Shown: piece by piece, positions 11,894 through 21,836 of the stretch
Layout: the number at the start of each line of letters is the position of its first letter
How positions within the stretch are numbered: position 1 is the stretch's first letter
From: Rhodoferax sp.
GTDB lineage: Bacteria; Pseudomonadota; Gammaproteobacteria; Burkholderiales; Burkholderiaceae_C
Length of the DNA: 64,000 nucleotides
Direction: 5' to 3'
NCBI RefSeq assembly: GCF_010365055.1
Contig: NZ_JAAFHA010000005.1
Coordinates: 27,867-91,866, forward strand
Translations under genes and position numbers: made by a program
The notes under the pieces: generated by a model
Database searches by the model: none
What the model saw: the letters and a program-made list of their open reading frames with translations, nothing else
Told to the model about the DNA's origin: nothing

Positions 11894-13522
11894 ATGAACA
11901 ATCAAAAGCAATCCGGTGTTGACATTGCCGACTGGCGCCCTGAAGACGAGCAGTTCTGGGAAAGCACCGGCAAGCGCATTGCCAACCGCAATCTGTGGAT
12001 ATCAATCCCCAACCTGTTGTGCGGCTTTGCGGTGTGGGCCATGTGGGGCATCATCACCGTGCAGATGATCAACCTGGGCTTTCCGTTCAAGCCCGCAGAC
12101 ATGTTCACCCTGACCGCCATTGCCGGCCTGATGGGCGCCACGCTGCGCATCCCGGCCTCGTTCTTCATTCGACTCTCGGGCGGGCGCAACACCATCTTCC
12201 TGACCTCTGCGCTGCTGATCATTCCGGCAATCTGGACCGGCATTGCGCTGCAAGACAAGAACACCCCGCTGTGGGTGTTTCAGGCCTGCGCCTTCTTGTC
12301 AGGTATTGGCGGGGGCAACTTTGCCTGCTCCATGTCCAACATCACCGGCTTCTTCCCCAAACGCCTGCAGGGCACGGGACTGGGCCTCAACGCCGGCCTG
12401 GGTAACTTCGGCGTGACCACCATGCAAGTGCTGATTCCGCTGGTGATGACGGTCGGCCTGTTTGGCGCGGTCGGCGGCGGCTCCATGGTGCTGACCAAGG
12501 ACAGCGGCTGGATCATGGGCAAAATCCTGGCGGGTACCCCCACCTTCATCCAGAACGCCGGCTTCATCTGGGCCGCCATCTTGCTGCCGCTGGTCATTGC
12601 TGCCTGGTTTGGCATGAACAACCTGTTGCCGCTGTCACCCAACTACGGCGGCACGGTGAAGGCGTTCAGCAAGATCCTTTACCTGTGGGGCATTACCTTT
12701 GTCATTGGCGGCCTGGGCTTGTACTTGTACCTGCCCGCGCCAACCGGTCTGGGTCTGCTCAACATGTGGATCGCCTTGCCGTTGACCATCGTGGCTACCC
12801 TGGCGGCCATGAAGCTTGCCGCGTTTGGCGAGATGAAGGGCAACATCGCCAAGCAGTTTGAAATCTTCAAGAACAAGCACACTTGGTCGTTGACGCTCTT
12901 GTACATCGTGACCTTCGGTTCCTTCATCGGCTTCTCGATGGCGCTTCCCCTGTCCATCACGGTGATCTTCGGCGTCAGCCACATCCCTGATGCCGCTGGC
13001 GTGATGCAGCATGCACTGAAAAATCCGAATGCCCCCTCGGCATTGACCTACGCCTGGATCGGTCCCTTCGTCGGCGCCCTGATTCGCCCGGTCGGCGGCT
13101 GGATCGCTGACAAGGTTGGCGGCTCGATCGTGACGCAGGTGATCTCGGCGGTGATGGTCGGGGCCTCCGGCTCGGTTGGCTACGTGATGATGCAAGCCTA
13201 TGCCTCGGCCACGCCCGAGCAGTATTTCTCCACCTTCATGTGGCTCTTTGTACTCTTGTTCGCTGCCAGCGGCATCGGCAACGGTTCCACCTTCCGCACC
13301 ATTGGCGTCATTTTTGACCGCCAGCAGGCGGGCCCGGTGTTGGGCTGGACTTCCGCCGTGGCCGCTTACGGCGCCTTTATCGCCCCCGTGGTGATTGGCG
13401 CCCAGATCAAGGCCGGCACACCGCAGATGGCGATGTATGGCTTTGCCGTGTTCTACGCGCTGTGCCTGGTGCTCAACTGGTGGTTCTACCTGCGTGCAGG
13501 CTCGGAGATCAAGAACCCCTAA
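11894..13522 (+). CDS. narK2: nitrate/nitrite MFS transporter, NarK2 type
   Basis: 542 aa MFS with LSGGRNTIF, GIGGGNFACSMSNITGFFPKRLQGTGLGLNAGLGNFGV nitrate-porter motifs. Confidence 0.92.
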   Translation: MNNQKQSGVDIADWRPEDEQFWESTGKRIANRNLWISIPNLLCGFAVWAMWGIITVQMINLGFPFKPADMFTLTAIAGLMGATLRIPASFFIRLSGGRNTIFLTSALLIIPAIWTGIALQDKNTPLWVFQACAFLSGIGGGNFACSMSNITGFFPKRLQGTGLGLNAGLGNFGVTTMQVLIPLVMTVGLFGAVGGGSMVLTKDSGWIMGKILAGTPTFIQNAGFIWAAILLPLVIAAWFGMNNLLPLSPNYGGTVKAFSKILYLWGITFVIGGLGLYLYLPAPTGLGLLNMWIALPLTIVATLAAMKLAAFGEMKGNIAKQFEIFKNKHTWSLTLLYIVTFGSFIGFSMALPLSITVIFGVSHIPDAAGVMQHALKNPNAPSALTYAWIGPFVGALIRPVGGWIADKVGGSIVTQVISAVMVGASGSVGYVMMQAYASATPEQYFSTFMWLFVLLFAASGIGNGSTFRTIGVIFDRQQAGPVLGWTSAVAAYGAFIAPVVIGAQIKAGTPQMAMYGFAVFYALCLVLNWWFYLRAGSEIKNP

Positions 13523-13550
13523 GCCAGCAAGCCCGCCATTCATCGCATCA

Positions 13551-13611
13551 TTTAGCTATTGATTTAATAGCTACATGCGCATGATAGACGGGGGATAGAG
13601 CCTGTTTTTAT
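13551..13611 (-). repeat. dispersed ~55-bp element, copy C
   Basis: Reverse complement AAACAGGCTCTATCCCCCGTCTATCATGCGCATGTAGCTATTAAATCAATAGCTAAA; intergenic narK2-narG. Confidence 0.85.
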
Positions 13612-13643
13612 ATAAATTTTTTCTTTTTTTGACGAGGTATCCC

Positions 13644-16600
13644 ATGAGCCATTTTCTGGATCGACTCAGTTACTTTTCACAAGCCCGGGAGTCCTTCTCC
13701 GGCGACCACGGCGTCACCACGGGTGAAGACCGCACCTGGGAGGACGCTTACCGCGACCGCTGGGCGCACGACAAGATCGTGCGCTCCACCCACGGCGTGA
13801 ACTGCACCGGTTCCTGCTCCTGGAAGATTTACGTCAAAGGCGGCATCGTCACCTGGGAAACCCAGCAGACCGACTACCCGCGCACGCGCTGGGACATGCC
13901 CAACCACGAGCCGCGCGGTTGCTCGCGCGGCGCCAGCTACAGCTGGTACCTGTACAGCGCCAACCGGGTCAAATACCCGATGGTGCGCGGGCGTTTGCTC
14001 AAACTCTGGCGCGAAGCGCGCACCGCCAATGACCCGGTCGATGCCTGGGCCTCGATTGCCCAGTCCGACGCCAAGCGCAAGGAATACCAGAGCGTGCGCG
14101 GCCTGGGCGGCTTTGTGCGCTCCAGCTGGGATGAAGTCAATGAGATGGTGGCGGCAGCCAACGTCTACACCATCAAGCAGCACGGGCCGGACCGCATCAT
14201 CGGCTTCTCGCCCATTCCCGCCATGTCGATGGTCTCTTATGCGGCCGGCAGCCGTTATTTGAGCCTGATCGGCGGCGTCAGCATGAGCTTTTATGACTGG
14301 TACTGCGACTTGCCACCGGCTTCTCCCCAAGTCTGGGGTGAACAGACCGACGTGCCCGAATCGGCCGACTGGTACAACTCGAGCTACATCATTGCTTGGG
14401 GCTCGAACGTGCCGCAAACCCGCACACCCGATGCGCACTTTTTCACCGAGGTTCGCTACAAAGGCACCAAAACAGTGGCGGTGACACCCGACTACTCCGA
14501 AGTCGCCAAGCTGTCCGACATCTGGATGAAGCCCAAGCAGGGCACCGACGCTGCGGTGGCGATGGCGATGGGCCATGTCATCCTGAAGGAGTTTTACTTT
14601 CCCGACGGCGGCAAGCCACGCAGCGCCTACTTCGACGACTACGTGCGCCGCTACACCGATATGCCGATGCTGGTGATGCTCAAAGAACATCAGTTGCCCG
14701 GTGGTGAGACCGTCATGGTGCCGGATCGCTATGTGCGCGCCTCTGATTTCAATGGAAAGCTCGGGCAAGCCAACAACCCCGAGTGGAAAACCGTCGCTTT
14801 TGACGACACCGGCAAAGTCGTTCTACCCAACGGCGCCATCGGTTTCCGCTGGGGCCCGGACGGCCGGGCCGACGAAGGCCAGTGGAATCTGCAGGCCAAG
14901 GAAGCACGCCACGGCGGCGAGGTGAAGCTCAAACTGTCGGTGATGGAAGGTGAAAACCCCAGCCTAGAGACCGCGAAGGTGGGCTTCCCCTACTTTGGCG
15001 GCATCGTCAGCGAACACTTCCCGAACAACGCCACCGGTGCGGGGGCCAACAATGTGCTGGTGCGCACGGTGCCGGTGCAGCGCATTTCCCTGGGCAAGGA
15101 AGGCGACCAGCGTGAGGCGCTGGTCGCCACCGTGTTTGACCTGCAGGTCGCCAACTATGGTGTCGCCCGCGGCCTTCCCGGCGAACTCGCTGCCAAGGAC
15201 TTCAACGACGACACGCCTTACACGCCGGCCTGGCAAGAGCGCATCACCGGCACACCGCGCGAACAGCTCATCACCGTGGCGCGCCAGTTTGCCGACAACG
15301 CCGACAGGACGCATGGCAAGTCGATGGTCATCATCGGTGCTGCCATGAACCATTGGTACCACGCCGACATGAATTACCGTGGTGTCATCAACATGCTGAT
15401 GATGTGCGGCTGCATTGGCCAAAGCGGTGGCGGCTGGGCGCACTATGTGGGCCAGGAAAAGCTGCGGCCCCAGACCGGCTGGACCGCACTGGCCTTTGCG
15501 CTGGACTGGATTCGTCCACCGCGGCAGATGAACTCCACCAGCTTCTTCTACGCCCACACCGACCAGTGGCGCTATGAGAAGCTGGGCATGGAAGAAGTGC
15601 TGTCACCGCTGGCCGACAAAAAACTGTACGCCGGCAGCATGATCGACTACAACGTGCGCGCCGAGCGCATGGGCTGGCTGCCGTCTGCGCCGCAACTCAA
15701 GACCAACCCGTTGCAAGTGGTGCGCGATGCGACCGCCGCCGGCATGGATGCTAAAGACTACGCCGTCAAGGGCCTCAAAGACGGCTCGCTCAAGATGAGC
15801 TGCGAAGACCCCGACCATCCCGCCAACTGGCCACGCAATATGTTTGTCTGGCGCTCCAACATCATCGGCTCCAGCGGCAAGGGCCACGAGTACTTCCTGA
15901 AGCACCTGCTGGGCACCAGCCATGGCGTGCAGGGTAAAGACCTGGGCAAGGATGAAGCCAAGCCAACCGAAGTGGTGTGGCACGACCAGGCGCCCGAAGG
16001 CAAGCTGGACTTGCTGGTGACGCTGGACTTCCGCATGAGCACGACCTGCCTGTACTCCGACATCGTGCTGCCCACGGCCACTTGGTACGAGAAGAACGAC
16101 CTCAACACCAGCGACATGCATCCCTTTATCCACCCGCTGTCCACCGCGGTGGACCCGGCCTGGCAATCACGCAGCGACTGGGATATCTACAAGGGCTTTG
16201 CCAAGAAGTTCAGCGAAGTGTGTATTGGCCATCTGGGTGTCGAGCGCGAAATGGTGCTCACCCCCCTGATGCACGACTCTCCCGCTGAATTGGCACAACC
16301 CTTTGGCGTGCAGGACTGGAAACGTGGCGAGATTGACCTGATCCCCGGCAAGACCGGCCCCAACATGACGGTGGTGGAGCGCGACTACCCCAATGTCTAC
16401 AAGCGATTCACGGCCCTGGGGCCACTGATGAACAAGGTCGGCAATGGCGGCAAGGGCATCAACTGGAACACCCAGATCGAGGTCAAGCAGCTGGGCGAGC
16501 TCAATGGTCTGGTGACGGACGAAGGCGTTACCTGCGGCATGCCAAAAATCGACACCGACATCGACGCCTGCGAAGTCGTGCTGCAACTGGCACCCGAGAC

Positions 16601-17453
16601 CAATGGCCACGTCGCCGTCAAGGCCTGGGCAGCACTGAGCAAACAAACCGGGCTGGACCACACCCATTTGGCGATCCACCGAGAGGACGAGAAGATCCGC
16701 TTCCGCGACATTCAGGCGCAGCCGCGCAAGATCATCAGCTCGCCGACCTGGAGCGGCATCGAGAGTGAAACCGTGTCGTACAACGCCGGCTACACCAACG
16801 TGCATGAGTACATCCCATGGCGCACCCTCACCGGGCGCCAGCAGTTCTACATGGACCACCCGTGGATGACCGCCTTTGGCGAGGGTTTCAGCAGCTACCG
16901 GCCACCAGTGGACCTGAAAACAACGTCCGAAATTCAGGGCATCAAGCCCAACGGCAACAAGGAAATTGCGCTGAATTTCATCACGCCGCACCAGAAGTGG
17001 GGCATCCACTCCACTTACACTGATAACCTGATGATGCTCACGCTCAGCCGCGGCGGCCCGGTGGTCTGGCTCAGCGAAGACGACGCCAAGAGCGCCGGCA
17101 TTGTCGACAACGACTGGATCGAGTTGTTCAACATCAACGGCGCCATCGCGGCGCGCGCTATCGTCAGCCAGCGCGTGAATCCCGGCATGGTGATGATGTA
17201 CCACGCGCAGGAAAAGATCATCAACACCCCCGGCTCCGAGATTACCGGTGCCCGCGGCGGCATTCACAACTCGGTGACGCGCATTGTGCTCAAACCCACC
17301 CACATGATCGGCGGCTACGCCCAGTTCAGCTACGGCTTCAACTACTACGGAACCATCGGCACCAACCGCGACGAGTTCGTGGTGGTGCGCAAGATGAACA
17401 AGATTGATTGGCTGGACGATGAATCCAGTGCTACCACCACCGCCCACAACTAA
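13644..17453 (+). CDS. narG: respiratory nitrate reductase alpha subunit
   Basis: 1270 aa; MSHFLDRLSYFSQARESFSGDHGVTTGEDRTWEDAYRDRW...HGVNCTGSCSWKIYVKGGIVTWETQQTDYP. Confidence 0.98.
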   Translation: MSHFLDRLSYFSQARESFSGDHGVTTGEDRTWEDAYRDRWAHDKIVRSTHGVNCTGSCSWKIYVKGGIVTWETQQTDYPRTRWDMPNHEPRGCSRGASYSWYLYSANRVKYPMVRGRLLKLWREARTANDPVDAWASIAQSDAKRKEYQSVRGLGGFVRSSWDEVNEMVAAANVYTIKQHGPDRIIGFSPIPAMSMVSYAAGSRYLSLIGGVSMSFYDWYCDLPPASPQVWGEQTDVPESADWYNSSYIIAWGSNVPQTRTPDAHFFTEVRYKGTKTVAVTPDYSEVAKLSDIWMKPKQGTDAAVAMAMGHVILKEFYFPDGGKPRSAYFDDYVRRYTDMPMLVMLKEHQLPGGETVMVPDRYVRASDFNGKLGQANNPEWKTVAFDDTGKVVLPNGAIGFRWGPDGRADEGQWNLQAKEARHGGEVKLKLSVMEGENPSLETAKVGFPYFGGIVSEHFPNNATGAGANNVLVRTVPVQRISLGKEGDQREALVATVFDLQVANYGVARGLPGELAAKDFNDDTPYTPAWQERITGTPREQLITVARQFADNADRTHGKSMVIIGAAMNHWYHADMNYRGVINMLMMCGCIGQSGGGWAHYVGQEKLRPQTGWTALAFALDWIRPPRQMNSTSFFYAHTDQWRYEKLGMEEVLSPLADKKLYAGSMIDYNVRAERMGWLPSAPQLKTNPLQVVRDATAAGMDAKDYAVKGLKDGSLKMSCEDPDHPANWPRNMFVWRSNIIGSSGKGHEYFLKHLLGTSHGVQGKDLGKDEAKPTEVVWHDQAPEGKLDLLVTLDFRMSTTCLYSDIVLPTATWYEKNDLNTSDMHPFIHPLSTAVDPAWQSRSDWDIYKGFAKKFSEVCIGHLGVEREMVLTPLMHDSPAELAQPFGVQDWKRGEIDLIPGKTGPNMTVVERDYPNVYKRFTALGPLMNKVGNGGKGINWNTQIEVKQLGELNGLVTDEGVTCGMPKIDTDIDACEVVLQLAPETNGHVAVKAWAALSKQTGLDHTHLAIHREDEKIRFRDIQAQPRKIISSPTWSGIESETVSYNAGYTNVHEYIPWRTLTGRQQFYMDHPWMTAFGEGFSSYRPPVDLKTTSEIQGIKPNGNKEIALNFITPHQKWGIHSTYTDNLMMLTLSRGGPVVWLSEDDAKSAGIVDNDWIELFNINGAIAARAIVSQRVNPGMVMMYHAQEKIINTPGSEITGARGGIHNSVTRIVLKPTHMIGGYAQFSYGFNYYGTIGTNRDEFVVVRKMNKIDWLDDESSATTTAHN

Positions 17454-17523
17454 TCAGTTTGAGGACAGAGCTGGCTCGCTTCGCGTAGCTGCGGTCTGTC
17501 CCACAAAGATCTGGAGAATCAAT

Positions 17524-19047
17524 ATGAAAATACGCGCGCAAATCGGCATGGTGTTGAACCTGGACAAGTGCATTGGTTGCCACACCTGTTCCGTCACCTG
17601 CAAAAACGTCTGGACCAGCCGCCCCGGCATGGAGTACGCCTGGTTCAACAACGTTGAAACCAAGCCCGGCATCGGCTACCCCAAGGAATGGGAAAACCAG
17701 GACAAGTGGAACGGCGGTTGGGTACGCAAGGCGAACGGCAAGATCGAGCCACGCCAGGGACCGAAGTGGAAGCTGCTGATGCGCATCTTCGCCAACCCCA
17801 ACATGCCCGAGATTGACGATTACTACGAGCCCTTCACCTTCGACTACGACCATCTGCAATCGGCACCGGAGTCCAAAGCGGTGCCGACAGCGCGCCCGCG
17901 CAGCCTGATCACCGGCCAGCGCATGGAAAAAATCGAGTGGGGTCCGAACTGGGAAGAAATCCTCGGCGGCGAATTCTCCAAGCGCAGCAAGGACAAGAAT
18001 TTCGACGACATCCAGAAGGACATTTACGGCCAGTTTGAAAACACCTTCATGATGTACCTGCCCAGGCTGTGCGAGCACTGCCTGAACCCGGCCTGCGTCG
18101 CGTCCTGCCCCTCGGGCTCGATCTACAAGCGCGAGGAAGACGGCATTGTGCTGATCGACCAGGACAAATGCCGTGGCTGGCGCATGTGCGTGAGCGGCTG
18201 CCCCTACAAGAAAATTTACTACAACTGGAAAAGCGGCAAGGCCGAGAAATGCATCTTCTGCTATCCGCGCATTGAAGCCGGCCAGCCGACCGTGTGTTCG
18301 GAGACCTGCGTCGGGCGTATTCGTTACCTGGGCGTGCTGCTCTATGACGCCGACCGCATTCAGGAAGCCGCGAGCGTCGAGCATGACCGTGACCTGTACC
18401 AGGCGCAGCTTGATATCTTCCTCGACCCGAACGACCCGAAGGTGATCGAGCAGGCCCGTATCGACGGTATTCCCGACAAATGGATGGAAGCCGCACGCAA
18501 GAGCCCGGTGTACAAGATGGCGGTCGACTGGAAGGTCGCGCTGCCGCTGCACCCCGAGTACCGCACCTTGCCGATGGTCTGGTATGTACCACCGCTCTCC
18601 CCGATCAGCGCGGCGGCCAATGCCGGACACCTCGGCACCAACGGTGAGATTCCGGATGTCAAGCAGTTGCGCATTCCGGTCAAGTACTTGGCCAATATGC
18701 TGACCGCGGGCGACACCCAGCCGGTGGAACGCGCCCTGGAGCGCATGCTCGCCATGCGCGCCTACCAGCGCGAAAAGCACGTGGATGGCCGCATCAACAC
18801 CGCGGCGCTGGACCAAGTCCAGATGACCCAGGCGGAGGTGGAAGAGATGTACCACGTGATGGCAATTGCCAATTACGAAGACCGCTTCGTGATCCCAACC
18901 AGCCACCGTGAATACGCCGAAAACACCTTTGACATGCGGGGCGGCTGCGGCTTCTCGTTCGGCAATGGCTGTTCGGACGGCGCCAGCGACACCAGTCTCT
19001 TTGGCAGCGGCAAGCGCCGCACCATTCCCATCAAGGCGGAGGTCTGA
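17524..19047 (+). CDS. narH: respiratory nitrate reductase beta subunit
   Basis: MKIRAQIGMVLNLDKCIGCHTCSVTCKNVWTSRPGMEYAWFNNVETKPG; Fe-S cysteine clusters. Confidence 0.98.
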   Translation: MKIRAQIGMVLNLDKCIGCHTCSVTCKNVWTSRPGMEYAWFNNVETKPGIGYPKEWENQDKWNGGWVRKANGKIEPRQGPKWKLLMRIFANPNMPEIDDYYEPFTFDYDHLQSAPESKAVPTARPRSLITGQRMEKIEWGPNWEEILGGEFSKRSKDKNFDDIQKDIYGQFENTFMMYLPRLCEHCLNPACVASCPSGSIYKREEDGIVLIDQDKCRGWRMCVSGCPYKKIYYNWKSGKAEKCIFCYPRIEAGQPTVCSETCVGRIRYLGVLLYDADRIQEAASVEHDRDLYQAQLDIFLDPNDPKVIEQARIDGIPDKWMEAARKSPVYKMAVDWKVALPLHPEYRTLPMVWYVPPLSPISAAANAGHLGTNGEIPDVKQLRIPVKYLANMLTAGDTQPVERALERMLAMRAYQREKHVDGRINTAALDQVQMTQAEVEEMYHVMAIANYEDRFVIPTSHREYAENTFDMRGGCGFSFGNGCSDGASDTSLFGSGKRRTIPIKAEV

Positions 19048-19050
19048 ATC

Positions 19051-19770
19051 ATGGGACTGCTATCGAACCTACCCAACGCGTCTATCAGCCTGCGAGTCCT
19101 GGCTCGTCTGCTGTCTTACCCTGACGCCCAGTTGCGCAGCCAACTCGGCGACTTGCGCGCCGCGCTGCACGCCGACCGAACGGTCCCGGCTGAGCGCCTG
19201 GCCGAGCTGGAGGCACTGATGACGACACTGGCATGCAGCGATGCGCTGGAGATCGAAGCGCAGTACGTGGAGATTTTCGACCGGGGCCGCGCCACCTCGC
19301 TGCACCTGTTCGAGCATGTGCACGGTGATTCACGCGACCGCGGGCCGGCCATGATCGACCTGGCACAGACCTATGAAAAGGCTGGCTTGTACCTGGGTCC
19401 CGATGAAATGCCGGACTACCTGCCGGTGGTGCTTGAGTTTGTCTCCACCCAGCCGCCCAAAGAGGCGCGCGCCTTCCTGGGCGAAATGGCCCATATCTTC
19501 AACGCCATTTTCAATGCCTTGCAGCAACGCAGCAGCGCCTACGCCAGCGTGCTGGGTGCGTTGCTGGAACTGGCCGGAGAGAAAGCCCATGCCGTCAAGG
19601 TCGTCCCCGATGAAGCCCTTGACGCGGCTTGGGAAGAGCCGGTGGTCTTCGGCGGCTGCTCATCCAAAGGACAGGCCGCGCCGGGACAAAGCCAACCCAT
19701 TCACTTTGTCAAAAAAAATGCGGCTCACACCAGCGCGAAGACCGCAACGCCACAAGGAGTTTCACTATGA
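19051..19770 (+). CDS. narJ: nitrate reductase molybdenum cofactor assembly chaperone
   Basis: 239 aa; LLSYPDAQLRSQL...EIEAQYVEIFDRGRATSLHLFEHVHGDSRDRGPAMIDL. Confidence 0.96.
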   Translation: MGLLSNLPNASISLRVLARLLSYPDAQLRSQLGDLRAALHADRTVPAERLAELEALMTTLACSDALEIEAQYVEIFDRGRATSLHLFEHVHGDSRDRGPAMIDLAQTYEKAGLYLGPDEMPDYLPVVLEFVSTQPPKEARAFLGEMAHIFNAIFNALQQRSSAYASVLGALLELAGEKAHAVKVVPDEALDAAWEEPVVFGGCSSKGQAAPGQSQPIHFVKKNAAHTSAKTATPQGVSL

Positions 19771-20501
19771 ATGCACTCGACAATTTTCTGTTTGGCTTGT
19801 ATCCGTACATCTGCCTGACAGTTTTCCTGCTCGGTAGCCTGATCCGCTTTGACCGGGACCAATACACCTGGAAGAGCGACTCATCGCAGTTGCTCAAAGC
19901 CGGTCAGTTGCGCTGGGGCAGCAACCTGTTTCACATTGGTATCTTGTTTCTCTTCTTCGGTCACTTCGCGGGCCTGCTGACGCCACACTTTGTCTATGAG
20001 CGCTTTGTCAGCGCTGGTGACAAACAATTGATGGCCATGATCACCGGTGGCATCGCAGGAGCGTTGGGCTTTATCGGTGTGAGCTTGCTGCTGCACCGCC
20101 GCTTGTTCGAGCCGCGTATTCGCATCAACTCCAAGACCAGTGACATTGTGTTGCTGCTCCTGTTGTGGCTCCAGTTTGCGCTGGGTCTGGCGACCATTGC
20201 CGTGTCGGCTAATCACATGGACGGCGGCTTGATGATGGCATTTGGCGAATGGGCGCAACACATCGTGACCTTGCGTCCCGGCGCAGTCGAGTTTCTGGCC
20301 GGGGCTGGCATGCTCTTCAAGATTCACCTGTTCCTGGGCATGAGCATTTTCCTGATCTTTCCGTTCACCCGGCTGGTGCACGTCTGGAGTGGCTTTGCGG
20401 TTGTCGGCTACTTGGTCCGCCCCTACCAGGTGGTTCGCGCCCGTCGCCTGAACGTGCCGGCAGGCCATAACCAGCCGCGTCGTCCCGACGCTGGCGTCTA
20501 A
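19767..20501 (+). CDS. narI: respiratory nitrate reductase gamma subunit
   Basis: MNALDNFLFGLYPYICLTVFLLGSLIRFDRDQYTWKSDSSQLL...HIGILFLFFGHFAGLLTPH; the track extends the start upstream. Confidence 0.97.
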   Translation: MNALDNFLFGLYPYICLTVFLLGSLIRFDRDQYTWKSDSSQLLKAGQLRWGSNLFHIGILFLFFGHFAGLLTPHFVYERFVSAGDKQLMAMITGGIAGALGFIGVSLLLHRRLFEPRIRINSKTSDIVLLLLLWLQFALGLATIAVSANHMDGGLMMAFGEWAQHIVTLRPGAVEFLAGAGMLFKIHLFLGMSIFLIFPFTRLVHVWSGFAVVGYLVRPYQVVRARRLNVPAGHNQPRRPDAGV

Positions 20502-20511
20502 GGAGTCAATC

Positions 20512-21303
20512 ATGCCCACCAACACGCTTGATACACCCGAAGTTGCCAGCATCAACGGCTTTGCATTGCACGCGGCTGGCGAAAATCTCTCGGCCGACGA
20601 ACTGCGACAACGCGCCTGCTCCGAATTGCTGCGCCAAGCGGCTATTGCGAAGGGCCTGTTGCCGACCGGCGACAGCTTGTCCACCAACGGCGTGCTCAGC
20701 GAAGACGCCAGCAGCGCGATTGAAGCCCTGCTGGAGCAGAGCCTGGCCATGCCAGAGCCCTCCGAGCAGGCGTGCCGGCGCCATTACGCCGCACACATGA
20801 GCCTCTACAGCACCGGCGAGCGCGTCGAGGTGAGGCACATTCTGTTCGCCGTGACCCAAGGCGTCGATGTGGTGGCCCTGCGCAACCGGGCCGAGACCAC
20901 TTTGCTCGACGTGCGTTGTCATGACGGCAGCGCCGCTGAAGACAGATTTGCGAAGGCCGCCAGCACGCTGTCCAATTGCCCCAGCGGGGCGCAGGGCGGC
21001 CAACTGGGATGGCTTGGCACAGCAGACTGTGCCCCAGAGTTTGCCAAGGAGATTTTTGGGAACAAAGAGGTGGGCGTGCTGCCGCGACTGGTGCACAGCC
21101 GTTTTGGCTTGCACGTGGTTGAAGTGCTAGCACGCGAGCCGGGGCAGGAGCGGCCGTTCGAGGCTGTCAGCGGCGCGGTCGCGATGTCACTCAAGAAAAC
21201 GACCTATGTCACCGCCTTGCGTCAATACTTGCAGCTATTGGCTGGGCAAGCGCTCATCAACGGCGTCGACCTGGAGGCGTCCAGCACGCCCCTGGTGCAA
21301 TAG
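20512..21303 (+). CDS. PpiC/NifM-like peptidylprolyl isomerase at the end of the nar operon
   Basis: VRHILFAVTQGVD...CPSGAQGGQLGWLGTADCAPEFAKEIFG...GVLPRLVHSRFGLHVVEVLAREPGQ: parvulin motif. Confidence 0.85.
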   Translation: MPTNTLDTPEVASINGFALHAAGENLSADELRQRACSELLRQAAIAKGLLPTGDSLSTNGVLSEDASSAIEALLEQSLAMPEPSEQACRRHYAAHMSLYSTGERVEVRHILFAVTQGVDVVALRNRAETTLLDVRCHDGSAAEDRFAKAASTLSNCPSGAQGGQLGWLGTADCAPEFAKEIFGNKEVGVLPRLVHSRFGLHVVEVLAREPGQERPFEAVSGAVAMSLKKTTYVTALRQYLQLLAGQALINGVDLEASSTPLVQ

Positions 21304-21325
21304 GGGCTTGTCCGTGAACAAGCCC
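21304..21325. terminator. hairpin after nar operon (no clear T-run)
   Basis: GGGCTTGT-ccgtga-ACAAGCCC, 8-bp perfect stem directly after the ppiC stop. Confidence 0.4.
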
Positions 21326-21349
21326 TAAGCGTGACGAAAAAACGGCCCT

Positions 21350-21790
21350 CTAACCCAGGGCGTCGTTGACCTGATCATTGAACTCGGCCAGGCTGACGGC
21401 ATTGCCAAGCTCGCGCGGCATGGCGTCGCGAATCGAGAAGACGCCAAGAATCTTGCCCGCCGCATTGATGATCGGCAAATGCCGAAAGCCACGCTCGATC
21501 ATGATCACCACGGCCTCGGCCACTTTCATTTCAGGAACGATGCTGATGGGGTTGCGCGTCATCACCTCCGACGCAGGCGTGGACTTCGGGTCGAGCGCCT
21601 TGGCCAACACGCGGGTCATCAAGTCACGTTCGGTCAGGATGCCTTGCAGCGTCCCGGCCGCATCGATAACCAAAATACTGCCGCAGTTGGCCTTGGTCAT
21701 GATGCAAGCGGCATCCCACACGCTGGCCTGCGGCAAAAGACTCACGACATGGCGTTGTGGAATTGATTGAAACACAGTGCGTTCAGTCAT
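21350..21790 (-). CDS. CBS-domain pair protein
   Basis: MTERTVFQSIPQRHVVSLLPQASVWDAACIMTKANCGSILVID...GILTERDLMTRVL...VMTRNPISIVPEMKVAEAV. Confidence 0.85.
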   Translation of the reverse strand: MTERTVFQSIPQRHVVSLLPQASVWDAACIMTKANCGSILVIDAAGTLQGILTERDLMTRVLAKALDPKSTPASEVMTRNPISIVPEMKVAEAVVIMIERGFRHLPIINAAGKILGVFSIRDAMPRELGNAVSLAEFNDQVNDALG

Positions 21791-21836
21791 GATTTGCGTC
21801 CTGTTCAAAAAGTAGAGGGGAAAGTGCGGACCAGCA

